A stretch of 64,000 bases of DNA from Brachymonas sp049977365 (GCF_049977365.1 NZ_JBNGEN010000002.1:1-64000); one strand, 5' to 3'; counted from the first letter of the stretch, positions 25,476-36,768 are shown. The notes: generated by a model from the sequence alone, not told the origin. Made by a program: numbers and translations.

Positions 25476-26696
25476 ATGAATCCCCGTCTAGACCTGCTGC
25501 AACCGTACCCCTTCGAGCGTCTGCGCGCACTGTTTGCCGACGTCACTCCCAATCCCGCCCTGCGCCCCATCAGCCTCGGCATCGGCGAGCCCCGGCACGC
25601 CACCCCTGCCTTCATCCCCGAAACCCTGGGCCAGGCTGCCATGGGCGTGCCCGGGCTGGCCACCTACCCTGCCACTCCCGGCGAACCGGCCCTGCGCACC
25701 AGCTGCGCACAGTGGCTGCAGCGGCGCTATGGAGTGGAGGTCGACCCGCTCCGGCAGGTTCTGAGCGTCAACGGCTCGCGCGAGGCCCTGTTCGCCTTTG
25801 CACAGACCGTGATCGATCCCGATGCCGACGCCGTGGTGGTCTGCCCCAATCCGTTCTACCAGATCTACGAAGGAGCCGCCCTGCTGGCCGGAGCCACGCC
25901 GTTCTACGCGCCCACCGATCCGGCACGCAACTTCGCCGTGGACTGGGCCAGCGTCCCAGAATCGACCTGGCAGCGCACCCAGCTCGTGTATGTGTGCTCC
26001 CCCGGGAACCCCACAGGCGCCGTCATGCCGCTCGACGAATGGCGCATGCTCTTCGCGCTCTCGGACCGGTATGGCTTCGTCATCGCCTCCGACGAGTGCT
26101 ACAGCGAAATCTATTTCCGCGACGAGCCCCCGCTCGGCGGACTGGAAGCCGCCGCGCGCCTTGGCCGCACCGACCTGCGCAACCTGATGATGTTCACCAG
26201 CCTGTCCAAGCGCAGCAATGTGCCCGGTCTGCGCAGTGGATTCGTCGCGGGCGATGCCGAACTGATCCGCAAGTTCCTTCTCTACCGCACCTATCACGGC
26301 AGTGCCATGAGCCCGGTCGTCCAGCGCGCCAGCATGGCCGCCTGGGGCGATGAGGAACACGTGATCGAGAACCGGCGCCTCTATCGCGAGAAGTTTGCCC
26401 AGGTTACTCCGGTGCTCGCCGACGTGCTGGACGTCAGGCTGCCCGACGCAGGCTTCTACCTGTGGGCAGGCATTGGCAACCTGTGCGGCAGCTCCGACAC
26501 CGCCTTCGCACGTGCCCTGCTGGAACAATACAATGTCACGGTTCTGGCAGGCAGCTATCTGGGACGCGCCGCACACGGACACAATCCCGGCAGTGGCCGG
26601 CTGCGCCTCGCACTGGTGGCCGACACCGGCGAATGCCTCGAAGCGGCCCATCGCATCCGCGAATTCGTCCTGCGCCTGCGTGCCTCCACCCCCTGA
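25476..26696 (+). CDS. dapC: Succinyldiaminopimelate transaminase DapC
   Basis: DapC makes N-succinyl-diaminopimelate from its keto precursor, using glutamate, in the lysine and peptidoglycan pathway. The 406-residue protein is a class I/II PLP aminotransferase: ISLGIGEPRHATP near the N-terminus, the CSPGNPTGAVMP loop, ASDECYSEIYF and the PLP lysine Lys245 in SLSKRSNVPGLRSG. The place beside dapD and dapE makes DapC more likely than a generic aspartate aminotransferase. dapD follows after 95 bases. Confidence 0.95.
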   Translation: MNPRLDLLQPYPFERLRALFADVTPNPALRPISLGIGEPRHATPAFIPETLGQAAMGVPGLATYPATPGEPALRTSCAQWLQRRYGVEVDPLRQVLSVNGSREALFAFAQTVIDPDADAVVVCPNPFYQIYEGAALLAGATPFYAPTDPARNFAVDWASVPESTWQRTQLVYVCSPGNPTGAVMPLDEWRMLFALSDRYGFVIASDECYSEIYFRDEPPLGGLEAAARLGRTDLRNLMMFTSLSKRSNVPGLRSGFVAGDAELIRKFLLYRTYHGSAMSPVVQRASMAAWGDEEHVIENRRLYREKFAQVTPVLADVLDVRLPDAGFYLWAGIGNLCGSSDTAFARALLEQYNVTVLAGSYLGRAAHGHNPGSGRLRLALVADTGECLEAAHRIREFVLRLRASTP

Positions 26697-26791
26697 GGCA
26701 TCCCATGCGGGCACCCAGGCCCCGTGACGCCCTGCCCTTTTTCAGACTGCGGGCTCCCACCTGCCCGCCCCTCGTTTCATCAAGGACTCCC

Positions 26792-27616
26792 ATGACCACC
26801 CAACTCCAGACCATCATCGAAAACGCCTGGGACAACCGTGCCGAACTCTCCGCAGCCAGCGCGCCCAAGGAAATCGCCGACGCTGTCGAACACGTCATCG
26901 CCGAACTCGACCAGGGCCGCCTGCGCGTGGCCACCCGCGAAGGCGTGGGCCAGTGGACCGTGCACCAGTGGATCAAGAAGGCCGTGCTGCTCTCCTTCCG
27001 CCTCAAGGACAACGTGCTCATGCACGCCGGCGACCTCGCCTTCTACGACAAGGTACCCACCAAGTTCGGCACCATGAGCGCCAACGAGCTCCAGTCCAGC
27101 GGCGTGCGCGTGGTGCCCCCCGCCGTGGCCCGCCGTGGCAGCTACATCGCCCGCGGTGCCATCCTGATGCCGTCCTACGTCAACATCGGTGCCTACGTCG
27201 ATGAAGGCACCATGGTCGACACCTGGGCCACCGTCGGCAGCTGCGCACAGGTCGGCAAGCACGTACACCTTTCCGGCGGCGTGGGTCTGGGCGGCGTGCT
27301 CGAACCCCTGCAGGCCGGCCCCACCATCATCGAGGACAACTGCTTCATCGGTGCCCGCAGCGAAATCGTCGAAGGCGTCATCGTCGAGGAAAACTCCGTC
27401 ATCAGCATGGGCGTCTACATCGGCCAGAGCACCCCCATCTACGACCGCACCACCGGCGAAATCTCCTACGGCCGCATCCCCTCCGGCTCCGTCGTGATCA
27501 GCGGCAGCCTGCCCAAGAACGACGGCAAGTACAGCCTCTATGCCGCCATCATCGTCAAGCGCGTCGACGCACAGACCCGCGCCAAGACCAGCCTGAACGA
27601 TCTGCTGCGCAGCTGA
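26792..27616 (+). CDS. dapD: Tetrahydrodipicolinate N-succinyltransferase DapD
   Basis: DapD transfers a succinyl group from succinyl-CoA to tetrahydrodipicolinate, the step before DapC. The 274-residue protein has an N-terminal helical part and a left-handed beta helix built from hexapeptide repeats (RGAILMPSYVNIGAYVDEGT onward, residues about 110-230). The segment GRIPSGSVVISGSLP near the C-terminus is typical. AAGGA sits 6 bases before the ATG at 26792. A strong terminator follows the stop, so dapC-dapD end here as a unit and dapE has a separate transcript. Confidence 0.97.
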   Translation: MTTQLQTIIENAWDNRAELSAASAPKEIADAVEHVIAELDQGRLRVATREGVGQWTVHQWIKKAVLLSFRLKDNVLMHAGDLAFYDKVPTKFGTMSANELQSSGVRVVPPAVARRGSYIARGAILMPSYVNIGAYVDEGTMVDTWATVGSCAQVGKHVHLSGGVGLGGVLEPLQAGPTIIEDNCFIGARSEIVEGVIVEENSVISMGVYIGQSTPIYDRTTGEISYGRIPSGSVVISGSLPKNDGKYSLYAAIIVKRVDAQTRAKTSLNDLLRS

Positions 27617-27642
27617 TCCCTCTCCGCACGCAGCTCCCCCTC

Positions 27643-27677
27643 AAAACCGCCCCCGCCTGTGCGTGGGCGGTTTTTTT
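27643..27677 (+). terminator. Rho-independent terminator after dapD
   Basis: AAAACCGCCC (27643-27652) pairs with GGGCGGTTTT (27665-27674) across a 12-base loop, followed by TTT. It lies 26 bases after the dapD stop. Confidence 0.88.
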
Positions 27678-27928
27678 GATGCCGTGAAAAAGTATTGTCA
27701 CCTCATCCCTTTGCATCCCCCGCTGATTGCATGGCCTTCCCCACACGCTCTGCCCTGCATGATCAGGAGCACGCATCCCCTCTCTCGCCCTTCATGCCCG
27801 CCACAGCAGCGTCCCCCCGGCGTCTACAATGAACCCACACAATCGCACCACGGGCGGGCGGGGCTGTGGCGGGATGTCCCGTCCCAGGGGATCCTGCGGT
27901 TCCGCCCCAATGACCAAGGGAATTCCGC
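27678..27928. other. Non-coding leader region before the PilU-like gene
   Basis: Together with the terminator this makes a gene-free stretch of 312 bases. TACAAT at 27825-27830 fits a -10 element (5 of 6), about 100 bases before the next start, but no good -35 is present. No small gene is evident. Confidence 0.4.
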
Positions 27929-29074
27929 ATGGGAAACATGGAGCGCATCCTGCGTCTGATGGCTGACAAGAATGCCTCGGACATCTTCATTTCGGCCAAT
28001 GCCCCGGTCCTCATCAAGATCAACGGCAATGTGCTGCCGGTCAACCCGCAGCAGCTCACGGCCGACATGTGCCTCAACCTGCTGCGCGAGATCCTGCAGG
28101 AAGAGCAGCTCGAAGAGCTGCAGCGGCATGGCGAGCTCAACACCTCGTTCGCCATTCCGGGCATCGGCAACTACCGTGTCAACGTGATGCGCCAGCGGGG
28201 CACGTATGCAGCGGTCATCCGCTACATTCCTGCTCAGGTGCCGGCACTCGAAGGTCTGGGCCTGCCCACCGACACGCTGACCCGGCTCGTGATGCGTCCG
28301 CGCGGGCTGGTGCTGATGGTGGGAGCCACAGGCTCGGGCAAGAGCACCTCGCTGGCAGCCATGCTCGATCTGCGCAATGCCCGGCAGGCGGGGCACATCC
28401 TCACCATCGAGGACCCGATCGAGTTCATCTTCACCAACAAGCGCTGCATCATCAACCAGCGCGAGATTGGCACCGATACCGCCAACCGCCAGACCGCACT
28501 CAAGAACGCCATGCGGCAGGCGCCCGACGTGATTCTGGTGGGCGAAATCCGCGATCGCGAGACCATGTCCGCCGCGCTGGCCTATGCGCAATCCGGCCAC
28601 CTGTGCCTGGCCACCATGCACGCCAGCAACAGCTACCAGGCCCTCAACCGGATCCTGAACTTCTACCCCGAGGAAGTGCGCCCCACGCTGCTGGGCGATC
28701 TGTCCTCGGCCATGGCCGCCATCATCGCCCAGCGCCTGCTGCGCACCACCGATGGCCTGCGTGCCCCTGCCTGCGAGATCCTGCTCAACAGCAAGCTGGT
28801 GTCCGAGCTCATCGAAAAGGGCGATTTCATGGGTGTCAAGGACGCCCTGGCCCAATCCATGACCGAAGGCTCCCAGTCCTTCGAGGAAGACATTGCCCGT
28901 CTCATCCGCAGCCAGCGCGTGTCGCGCGAGGAAGGCCTGCAGGCAGCCGACTCTCCCACCAACCTGCTCTGGCGGCTCCAGAACGAACAGACCGCCACCA
29001 AGAAAGCAGCCGAGGAAACCCCGGCGGCCGAGGAGGCCTCCTTCGCCGAGTTCACCATCGACATGGCGAACTGA
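27929..29074 (+). CDS. pilU: PilT/PilU-type pilus retraction ATPase
   Basis: These hexameric ATPases power retraction of type IV pili; PilU works together with PilT. The 381-residue protein has a PAS-like N-terminal domain (to about residue 100), Walker A GATGSGKST at 132-140, the Asp box, Walker B-type region and the AMRQAPDVILVGEIRDRETM segment, and the AIRAG-type C-terminal part. EDPIEFIFTNKRCIINQREIG is closer to PilU than PilT. A good ribosome binding site (AAGGGA) precedes ATG 27929. No pilT, pilin or other pilus gene lies in the window. It sits alone between dapD and dapE. Confidence 0.85.
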   Translation: MGNMERILRLMADKNASDIFISANAPVLIKINGNVLPVNPQQLTADMCLNLLREILQEEQLEELQRHGELNTSFAIPGIGNYRVNVMRQRGTYAAVIRYIPAQVPALEGLGLPTDTLTRLVMRPRGLVLMVGATGSGKSTSLAAMLDLRNARQAGHILTIEDPIEFIFTNKRCIINQREIGTDTANRQTALKNAMRQAPDVILVGEIRDRETMSAALAYAQSGHLCLATMHASNSYQALNRILNFYPEEVRPTLLGDLSSAMAAIIAQRLLRTTDGLRAPACEILLNSKLVSELIEKGDFMGVKDALAQSMTEGSQSFEEDIARLIRSQRVSREEGLQAADSPTNLLWRLQNEQTATKKAAEETPAAEEASFAEFTIDMAN

Positions 29075-29125
29075 GAACTGAGCCCATCCTCTCCATAGAG
29101 CGGTACATCCCCCTGCCGCGCCAGA

Positions 29126-29155
29126 GTCAGCCCGCCGCCAAAGCCTCGGGCTGAC
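29126..29155 (+). terminator. Hairpin after the PilU-like gene
   Basis: GTCAGCCCG (29126-29134) and CGGGCTGAC (29147-29155) form a perfect 9-bp stem with a 12-base loop, 51 bases after the stop. No T-run follows. Confidence 0.5.
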
Positions 29156-29369
29156 CTGGAGCGCCGAGTCACGATGCCAGGACACGGCACCGGCCAAATC
29201 AAATCGCGGACAATACGGCCTTTGGACCCTGCCAGTGCCGGGGCACCATGACCCAGCCCCGCCAGAGGCGCCTGTCCTGCGCCCCCGACGTGCCTGAAGG
29301 CGCACCTCCATTCAGCCCAGAACGCTGCCATGCCATTGCGCGTGGCAGCTCTCTTTTCCGTAGATTGCC

Positions 29370-30548
29370 ATGTCGATGATTTCCACCCAAACCCTGGCCG
29401 AGCAGCTCGTTGCCATCGGCTCGGTCACCCCGCAGGATGCCGGCTGCCTGCCGCTCCTGACCAGCCATCTGGAGCCGCTCGGCTTCCGCTGTGAACGGCT
29501 CGATCGCGGTCCCGACGATTTTCACGTCAGCAATCTGTGGGCATTGCGCACAGGCAGCCGGGGGCCGGCCAGCCCCTCGCTCGTGTTCGCGGGGCATACC
29601 GATGTGGTGCCCACCGGGCCGGTCGCGCAGTGGCGCTTCCCCCCCTTCACGCCCACCGTCCATGACGGCCATCTCTATGGCCGTGGCACCAGCGACATGA
29701 AGACGTCGCTGGCAGCCATGGTGGTAGCCGTGCAGGAGCATGTGACCGAACATCCCGACACTCCGCTGTCGATCGCCTTTCTGCTCACCAGCGACGAGGA
29801 AGGCCCCGCCCGCGACGGCACGGTCGCCGTCTGCGACGCCCTGCGCACCCGCGGCACCCGCCTCGATTACTGCGTGGTAGGCGAGCCCACCGCAGTGCAC
29901 CGCACCGGCGACATGATCAAGAACGGCCGCCGCGGCACCATGAGTGGCCGGCTGACCGTCAAGGGCATCCAGGGACACATCGCCTACCCGCACCTGGCCC
30001 GCAACCCCATTCACCAGGTGGCTCCGGCTCTGGCAGAGCTGGTCGGGATCGCATGGGACCAGGGCAACGAGTTCTTCCCGCCCACAAGCTGGCAGATCAG
30101 CAACATCCACGGCGGCACCGGCGCGAGCAACATCATCCCCGGCGAAGTGGTGATCGACTTCAATTTCCGCTTCTGCACCGAATCCACTCCCCAAAGCCTG
30201 CAGGAGCGGCTCGAATCCGTGCTGCACCGCCACGGACTCGACTACACCCTCGACTGGACCATCGGCGGTCTGCCCTTTCTCACCCGCCCCGGCAGCCTGG
30301 TGCATGCAGCCCAGCAGGCCATTGCCGAGGTGACGGGACTGACCCCCGAACTCTCCACCAGCGGCGGCACGAGCGATGGCCGCTTCATCGCGCAGCTCTG
30401 CCCGCAAGTGGTGGAAATCGGCCCGCCCAACAGCAGCATCCACAAGATCGACGAGCGCATCGCGCTGGCCGACATCGAGCCGCTCAAGGACATCTACCGT
30501 CGCCTGCTCGACCATCTGGCTGCCGAGGCCGCTTCTGCCTCTGTCTGA
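29370..30548 (+). CDS. dapE: Succinyl-diaminopimelate desuccinylase DapE
   Basis: DapE is a zinc peptidase-like enzyme that removes succinate from succinyl-diaminopimelate, giving LL-diaminopimelate. The 392-residue protein is of the ArgE/DapE M20 type: FAGHTDVVPTG with the first metal His, YGRGTSDMKTS with the bridging Asp, the Glu pair in TSDEEGPA, VVGEPT and the C-terminal SSIHKIDE His. The lid domain lies at about residues 185-300. Together with dapC and dapD it supplies three steps of the succinylase branch. Confidence 0.97.
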   Translation: MSMISTQTLAEQLVAIGSVTPQDAGCLPLLTSHLEPLGFRCERLDRGPDDFHVSNLWALRTGSRGPASPSLVFAGHTDVVPTGPVAQWRFPPFTPTVHDGHLYGRGTSDMKTSLAAMVVAVQEHVTEHPDTPLSIAFLLTSDEEGPARDGTVAVCDALRTRGTRLDYCVVGEPTAVHRTGDMIKNGRRGTMSGRLTVKGIQGHIAYPHLARNPIHQVAPALAELVGIAWDQGNEFFPPTSWQISNIHGGTGASNIIPGEVVIDFNFRFCTESTPQSLQERLESVLHRHGLDYTLDWTIGGLPFLTRPGSLVHAAQQAIAEVTGLTPELSTSGGTSDGRFIAQLCPQVVEIGPPNSSIHKIDERIALADIEPLKDIYRRLLDHLAAEAASASV

Positions 30549-30566
30549 CGAGAGAATGCACCGCCC

Positions 30567-31474
30567 ATGACTGCTCCCGCTGCTCCCTCAACCCTTCCTT
30601 CTGCCCTGCACCGGCTCGTGCAGGCCCAGGCCCAGCGCCTGCAGGATGCCCACGTGAGCCTGGGGCATGGCACATCCAATGCTTTCGACGAAGCAGCCTG
30701 GCTCACCCTGTGGCGCCTGGGCCTGCCGCTCGACACCGACCTGGACGACCCTGCCCTGCCTGCTCCCACGGAGCCCCAGCGCGACGCCGTAGAGGCCCTG
30801 ATTGCCGAACGCATCAGCACCCGCAAGCCTGCGGCCTACCTCACCCGCGAAGCCTGGCTGCAGGGCGTGTCGTTCTATGTGGACGAACGCGCCATCGTGC
30901 CCCGCAGCCTCATTGCCGAACCGCTGGCCGACGGCTCCATCGATGCCTTTCTGCATCCAGCCACCCACCGGGTGCTGGACCTGTGCACGGGCAATGGCAG
31001 CCTGGCCGTGCTGGCTGCGCTCGCATGGCCGGACGTGGTCGTGGATGCAGCCGACATCAGCCCCGATGCACTGGCCGTGGCCCGCATCAACGTCGCCCGC
31101 CACGATCTGTCCGACCGCATCCGGCTCCTGCGCAGCGACGGACTGGCACAGTGCGAAGGCCCTTATGACCTCGTGCTGTGCAACCCCCCCTACGTCAACA
31201 GCGCCAGCATGCAGGCCCTGCCGGCCGAATACCGCGCCGAACCCGAACTCGCCCTGGCCGGTGGCGAGGACGGCATGGACTTCATTCGCCCGCTGCTGGC
31301 CCGGCTGCCCGACTTCCTGAGCGAACGTGGCGTACTCGTGCTGGAAATCGGCCACGAGGCCGCCTATTTCGAGACGGCATTCCCGCACCTCAATCCCGTG
31401 TGGCTCGACACCAGCGCCGGCGACCGCCAGGTGCTCCTGCTCACCCGCGAAGCCCTGAAAGACACCCCTGCACC

Positions 31475-31478
<4 letters not shown>
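30567..31478 (+). CDS. prmB: Ribosomal protein uL3 glutamine methyltransferase PrmB
   Basis: PrmB methylates a glutamine side chain of ribosomal protein uL3. The 303-residue protein shows the PrmB/HemK architecture: a helical N-terminal domain, then a SAM-binding Rossmann domain with VLDLCTGNGSLAVL and the catalytic NPPY motif at 206-209 (LVLCNPPYVN). The segment PRSLIAEPL, rather than PRPETE, fits PrmB rather than PrmC. It starts 18 bases after dapE and its stop overlaps the ATG of the ABC-F gene by four bases. Confidence 0.94.
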
Positions 31479-33586
<2,108 letters not shown>

Positions 33587-33672
33587 GTCACACATTCGCC
33601 GGTCTCCCTCACGGCATTTGCACCTACCATAACAAAGCTTCACTCATCCCTTCGTTCCCAAGGAGCCTGTCC

Positions 33673-33921
33673 ATGTGGTCCATTCTTTCCACCATCATCG
33701 TCGGATTCATCGTCGGCCTCATTGCACGTGCCATCAAGCCGGGCAGCGACTCCATGGGCTGGGTCATGACCACGATTCTGGGCATTGTGGGCGCGGCCCT
33801 GGCCAATTTCGTGGGAGCCAGCATCGGCTGGTACAAATCCGGTGAAGTGGCTGGCTGGATCGCCTCTGTCATCGGGGCCATGGCGGTTCTGGCCATCTAT
33901 GGCATGATTGCCAAGAAATAA
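33673..33921 (+). CDS. GlsB/YeaQ/YmgE family membrane protein
   Basis: The 82-residue protein is hydrophobic throughout, with three predicted membrane helices and the Gly-rich pattern IIVGFIVGLIARAIKPG and GIVGAALANFVG typical of transglycosylase-associated (GlsB/YeaQ) proteins. Their function is not established; some are stress-induced. AGGAG lies 8 bases before ATG 33673. A strong terminator follows. Confidence 0.9.
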   Translation: MWSILSTIIVGFIVGLIARAIKPGSDSMGWVMTTILGIVGAALANFVGASIGWYKSGEVAGWIASVIGAMAVLAIYGMIAKK

Positions 33922-33962
33922 GCCTCGCCGTCCCTGCCACAGCAGGGATACAGGCATGCTGC

Positions 33963-33992
33963 AAGGGGGCCTTGACGGGCCCCCTTCTTTGT
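33963..33992 (+). terminator. Rho-independent terminator after the GlsB-like gene
   Basis: AAGGGGGCC (33963-33971) pairs with GGCCCCCTT (33978-33986) across a 6-base loop, followed by CTTTGTT. It lies 41 bases after the stop. Confidence 0.75.
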
Positions 33993-34008
33993 TCCACAGG
34001 TCCTTCCC

Positions 34009-34566
34009 ATGAGATATCTGCCCGCCCTGCTGGCCAGCCTGGGCACCGCCTGCTGGCTGATGAGCGCCACGGGCTGCCACTCTGCAGCCGACTCCTCGTC
34101 CGATGCCAGTGCGGCCATGTCGGCCGCCTCTGCCGTGGCGGCTGCAGATGCAGACGCCCAGAACAGTTCCTCTGCCCCACTGCCCCCCCTGCCTGCCGCA
34201 CCGGCATCGGGGCCTTCCGTGGCCTATCGCGGACTTTTCGTGTGGGGCCCCGAGGTCGAAACCTTCACCCCCTGCAACTCGGACCGAACCTACTGGCTCG
34301 ACGGCCCGGACGAACTGCTCGGCCGCCTCGAAGACCTTGCCATCGACAGGGCCGACAAGGCCGGAGAAGCCTACCAGCCCATCTATGTCGAGCTCCATGC
34401 CAGTGACGAAGGCAAGGCCACCGACGGCCAGGCCGTGGATTACGACGGCATTTTCATGCTCCGGAGCATCGATCGCACCCAGTCCAGCCTGCCGGCCGAC
34501 TGTCGCCCCCTTCCTCCGTCCGTCAGCAAGCCAGCCGCCTCGGCCCCCCACAAAACGCACTCCTGA
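34009..34566 (+). CDS. Putative lipoprotein of unknown function
   Basis: The 185-residue protein starts with a lipoprotein signal ending in a lipobox ATGC (residues 20-23; Cys23). After a Ser/Ala-rich linker the conserved-looking core reads VAYRGLFVWGPEVETFTPC, then YWLDGPDELLGRLEDLA, then YQPIYVELHASDE. The FTPC and YWL elements recall the copper-stress lipoprotein NlpE and related OB-fold lipoproteins, but the match is only partial, so I name no function. It ends with a Pro/Ser-rich tail. It follows a terminator and appears to be a single-gene unit. Confidence 0.75.
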   Translation: MRYLPALLASLGTACWLMSATGCHSAADSSSDASAAMSAASAVAAADADAQNSSSAPLPPLPAAPASGPSVAYRGLFVWGPEVETFTPCNSDRTYWLDGPDELLGRLEDLAIDRADKAGEAYQPIYVELHASDEGKATDGQAVDYDGIFMLRSIDRTQSSLPADCRPLPPSVSKPAASAPHKTHS

Positions 34567-34869
34567 GCGACGATGGTCCAGGCCCTGCATCCGCACAAGG
34601 GTGTGGCCTGTACCTCGCGCCGCCTCACCATGGCCGGCCTATCCGCTGGCTCCACTCTGCCGTGTACGGGCAGACACGCAGGGATGGTCTCTCCAGCGCT
34701 TGCCGACCTCAGTCTCATCTTCCTGCATGCCCGGCACTCCCAAGGCAAAAAAAGAGCCTGAGTCCGGTCGCTGCCGGGCTCAGGCTCCTCATCAGATCAA
34801 CAGGCTGCAAGCCCTATGGGCCTGGCGCCATGACATGCCTCGGGCACGCCATGGCCGGCCGACAGGAAA
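34567..34869. other. Gene-free stretch between convergent lipoprotein and binding-protein genes
   Basis: No convincing coding frame is present in these 303 bases. A short 62-codon frame at 34573-34761 has no family features. The stretch contains the terminator at 34747-34787. Confidence 0.6.
34747..34787 (-). terminator. Rho-independent terminator of the binding-protein gene
   Basis: GAGCCTGAG (34754-34762) pairs with CTCAGGCTC (34779-34787), with an inner CCGG/CCGG pairing. The A-run at 34747-34753 becomes a T-run after the stem on the minus strand. It lies 83 bases after the stop of the binding-protein gene. Confidence 0.78.
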
Positions 34870-36051
34870 TTACAGTTCCTGCTTCTTGTTGTCGGGGTAG
34901 TGGAACAGCGTGGTGGCTGCGTCCTTGACTTCACCCTTGTCGTCGAAGGTGATCTTGCCCGTCACGCCTTGATAGTCTTCGGCAGCCAGCTTGGGCAGGT
35001 AGACCTTGGGATCGACGGAATCGGCCTTCTTCATGGCGTCGATCAGCAGCATGGTGGCGTCGTAGGTGTACGGGCTGTAGACCTGGAACTGGTTGGGGAA
35101 CTTGGCGTCATAGCTCTTGCGCCACTCGGCTCCGCCCTTCATCTTGGTAAGCGATGCTCCACCCACGCCGCAGATCACGTTGCCCAGCGGCTTGGCACCA
35201 CCGGAGAGCTTGACCAGCTCGTTCGTGCAGATGCCGTCACCACCGAAGAACTTGGCCTTGTCCAGACCCAGCTGGGCCATCTGGCGCAGCATCGGGCCGG
35301 CTTGTGCATCCATGCCGCCGTAGAAGACGGCATCGGGAGTCTGGGCCTTCACGGCCGTCAGGATGGCCATGAAGTCGGTCGCCTTGTCGTTGGTGAACTG
35401 GGTGCTCACCACTTCCATGCCATTCTTCTTGGCCGTCTGCGTGAAGATCTCGGCGATGCCCTGGCCATAGGCCGTGCGGTCGTCGATCACAGCCACGCGC
35501 TTGAGGCCGAGCTTCTTGGCTTCATCGGCCAGCGCAGCGCCGAGCACGTTGTCGTTGGCGATGATCCGGAAGACATTCTTGTACCCGGGCTTGGTCAGCG
35601 CAGGGTTGGTGGCAGCACCGGTGACCATGGGCAGGCCACAGTCGTTGTAGATCTTGGATGCGGGGATCGTGGTGCCGGAGTTCAGGTGACCGACGACGCC
35701 GGCCACCTTGGCATCACAGAGCTTCTGTGCCACGGCCGTACCCTGCTTGGGGTCGGCAGCATCGTCTTCGAGCACGGCCACAAAGTGCACCTTCTTGCCC
35801 CCGATGGTCACGCCCTGCTTGTTGGCTTCATCGACGGCCATCTGCACGCCGTTGGCGTTGTCCTTGCCATAGTGGGCCTGGCTGCCGGACATGGGCGCCA
35901 CGGAGGCGATCTTCACGACCAGCTCACCGGGAGCAGCCCCAGCGTCACCGGAAGCAGACGAAGAGGCCGTCTGATCCTTCTTGCCGCAGGAAGCCAGCAT
36001 GGAAGCCAGCACCATGGTAGCGACCACGCTCATACGCAGTTTGAATTGCAT
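34870..36051 (-). CDS. Branched-chain amino acid ABC transporter substrate-binding lipoprotein (LivK-like)
   Basis: The 393-residue protein begins with a lipoprotein signal and the lipobox LASC (Cys22). It then shows the periplasmic binding protein fold of the LivJ/LivK type: VVKIASVAPMSGSQAHYGKDN, GVVGHLNSGTTIPAS, NPALTKPGYKNVFR, and the type I Leu/Ile/Val pattern in the second lobe. It should deliver branched-chain or related amino acids, or a similar ligand, to an ABC transporter. No permease or ATPase gene lies nearby, so it must work with a set coded elsewhere. GGAG is 8 bases upstream of the ATG. It has its own terminator. Confidence 0.93.
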   Translation of the reverse strand: MQFKLRMSVVATMVLASMLASCGKKDQTASSSASGDAGAAPGELVVKIASVAPMSGSQAHYGKDNANGVQMAVDEANKQGVTIGGKKVHFVAVLEDDAADPKQGTAVAQKLCDAKVAGVVGHLNSGTTIPASKIYNDCGLPMVTGAATNPALTKPGYKNVFRIIANDNVLGAALADEAKKLGLKRVAVIDDRTAYGQGIAEIFTQTAKKNGMEVVSTQFTNDKATDFMAILTAVKAQTPDAVFYGGMDAQAGPMLRQMAQLGLDKAKFFGGDGICTNELVKLSGGAKPLGNVICGVGGASLTKMKGGAEWRKSYDAKFPNQFQVYSPYTYDATMLLIDAMKKADSVDPKVYLPKLAAEDYQGVTGKITFDDKGEVKDAATTLFHYPDNKKQEL

Positions 36052-36768
36052 GTTTTACTCTCCATCGATAGACAAAAACGGGCTTTGAAACCCACCGCAA
36101 GAAACTATGCGTGCCGTTACAAGCACAAACCGGGCCAATTCTTTCGATTCGCCGTACAGACTTCCAGCCACTCGTCGAAATTGAACATTTCGTGGCATGT
36201 CACAGGCCATCGGCGATGCTTTTGCATGGACATGTCCTCGTGCAGAAGCCCGAGACATCCGGCCTCTTTTCGGCCAGTCACACCAGACTGGTGCAACCCT
36301 GCAATCCCACCGCCATGCCCGACCCCGACACGCACCATCAAAAGGCAATGATACGGAACGAATGCGCCATTCCCCCATGACCGGACTCGGTAAAAACCCG
36401 CATCCGTCCTCCATACCTCTCCCCGCATGGGTCTTCTTGCAACGCCCCCTTGCCTGCCATCCCCCGGCAACGGCTTGGGAATGCCGTCACTGCCCCCTGC
36501 CCCGTCTGAACCTCCATTCATCTGTCCACCGACCGCGCCGAAGCGATAAGTTGCACCTTTGCATGACCCCCATGACCTCACGTCCGCATGGGTTGCACCT
36601 ACAGACATCAAGGCCCACCCAGACCGCCCTGCGCCATGGCCGCGCCCCTCACGCAACGCCGTGCACCATAAATGTGCCACCGCCTCCGGCGGAGAGAGGC
36701 CCGATAGGCGGCTGTGCGATTGACCGGCATCAAGCACTCCGCCCGGGCAAGTCGCTAGACTGCCTGCC
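36052..36768. other. Long gene-free stretch between livK-like and ubiM-like genes
   Basis: This 717-base divergent spacer is the longest gap in the window. Overlapping frames at 36117-36788 (minus) and 36197-36772 (plus) are open, but their residue composition (many Arg, Gly, His, Pro, Cys) and lack of any motif argue against coding. I see no strong promoter, hairpin or RNA gene in it. A non-coding RNA cannot be ruled out. Confidence 0.45.
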
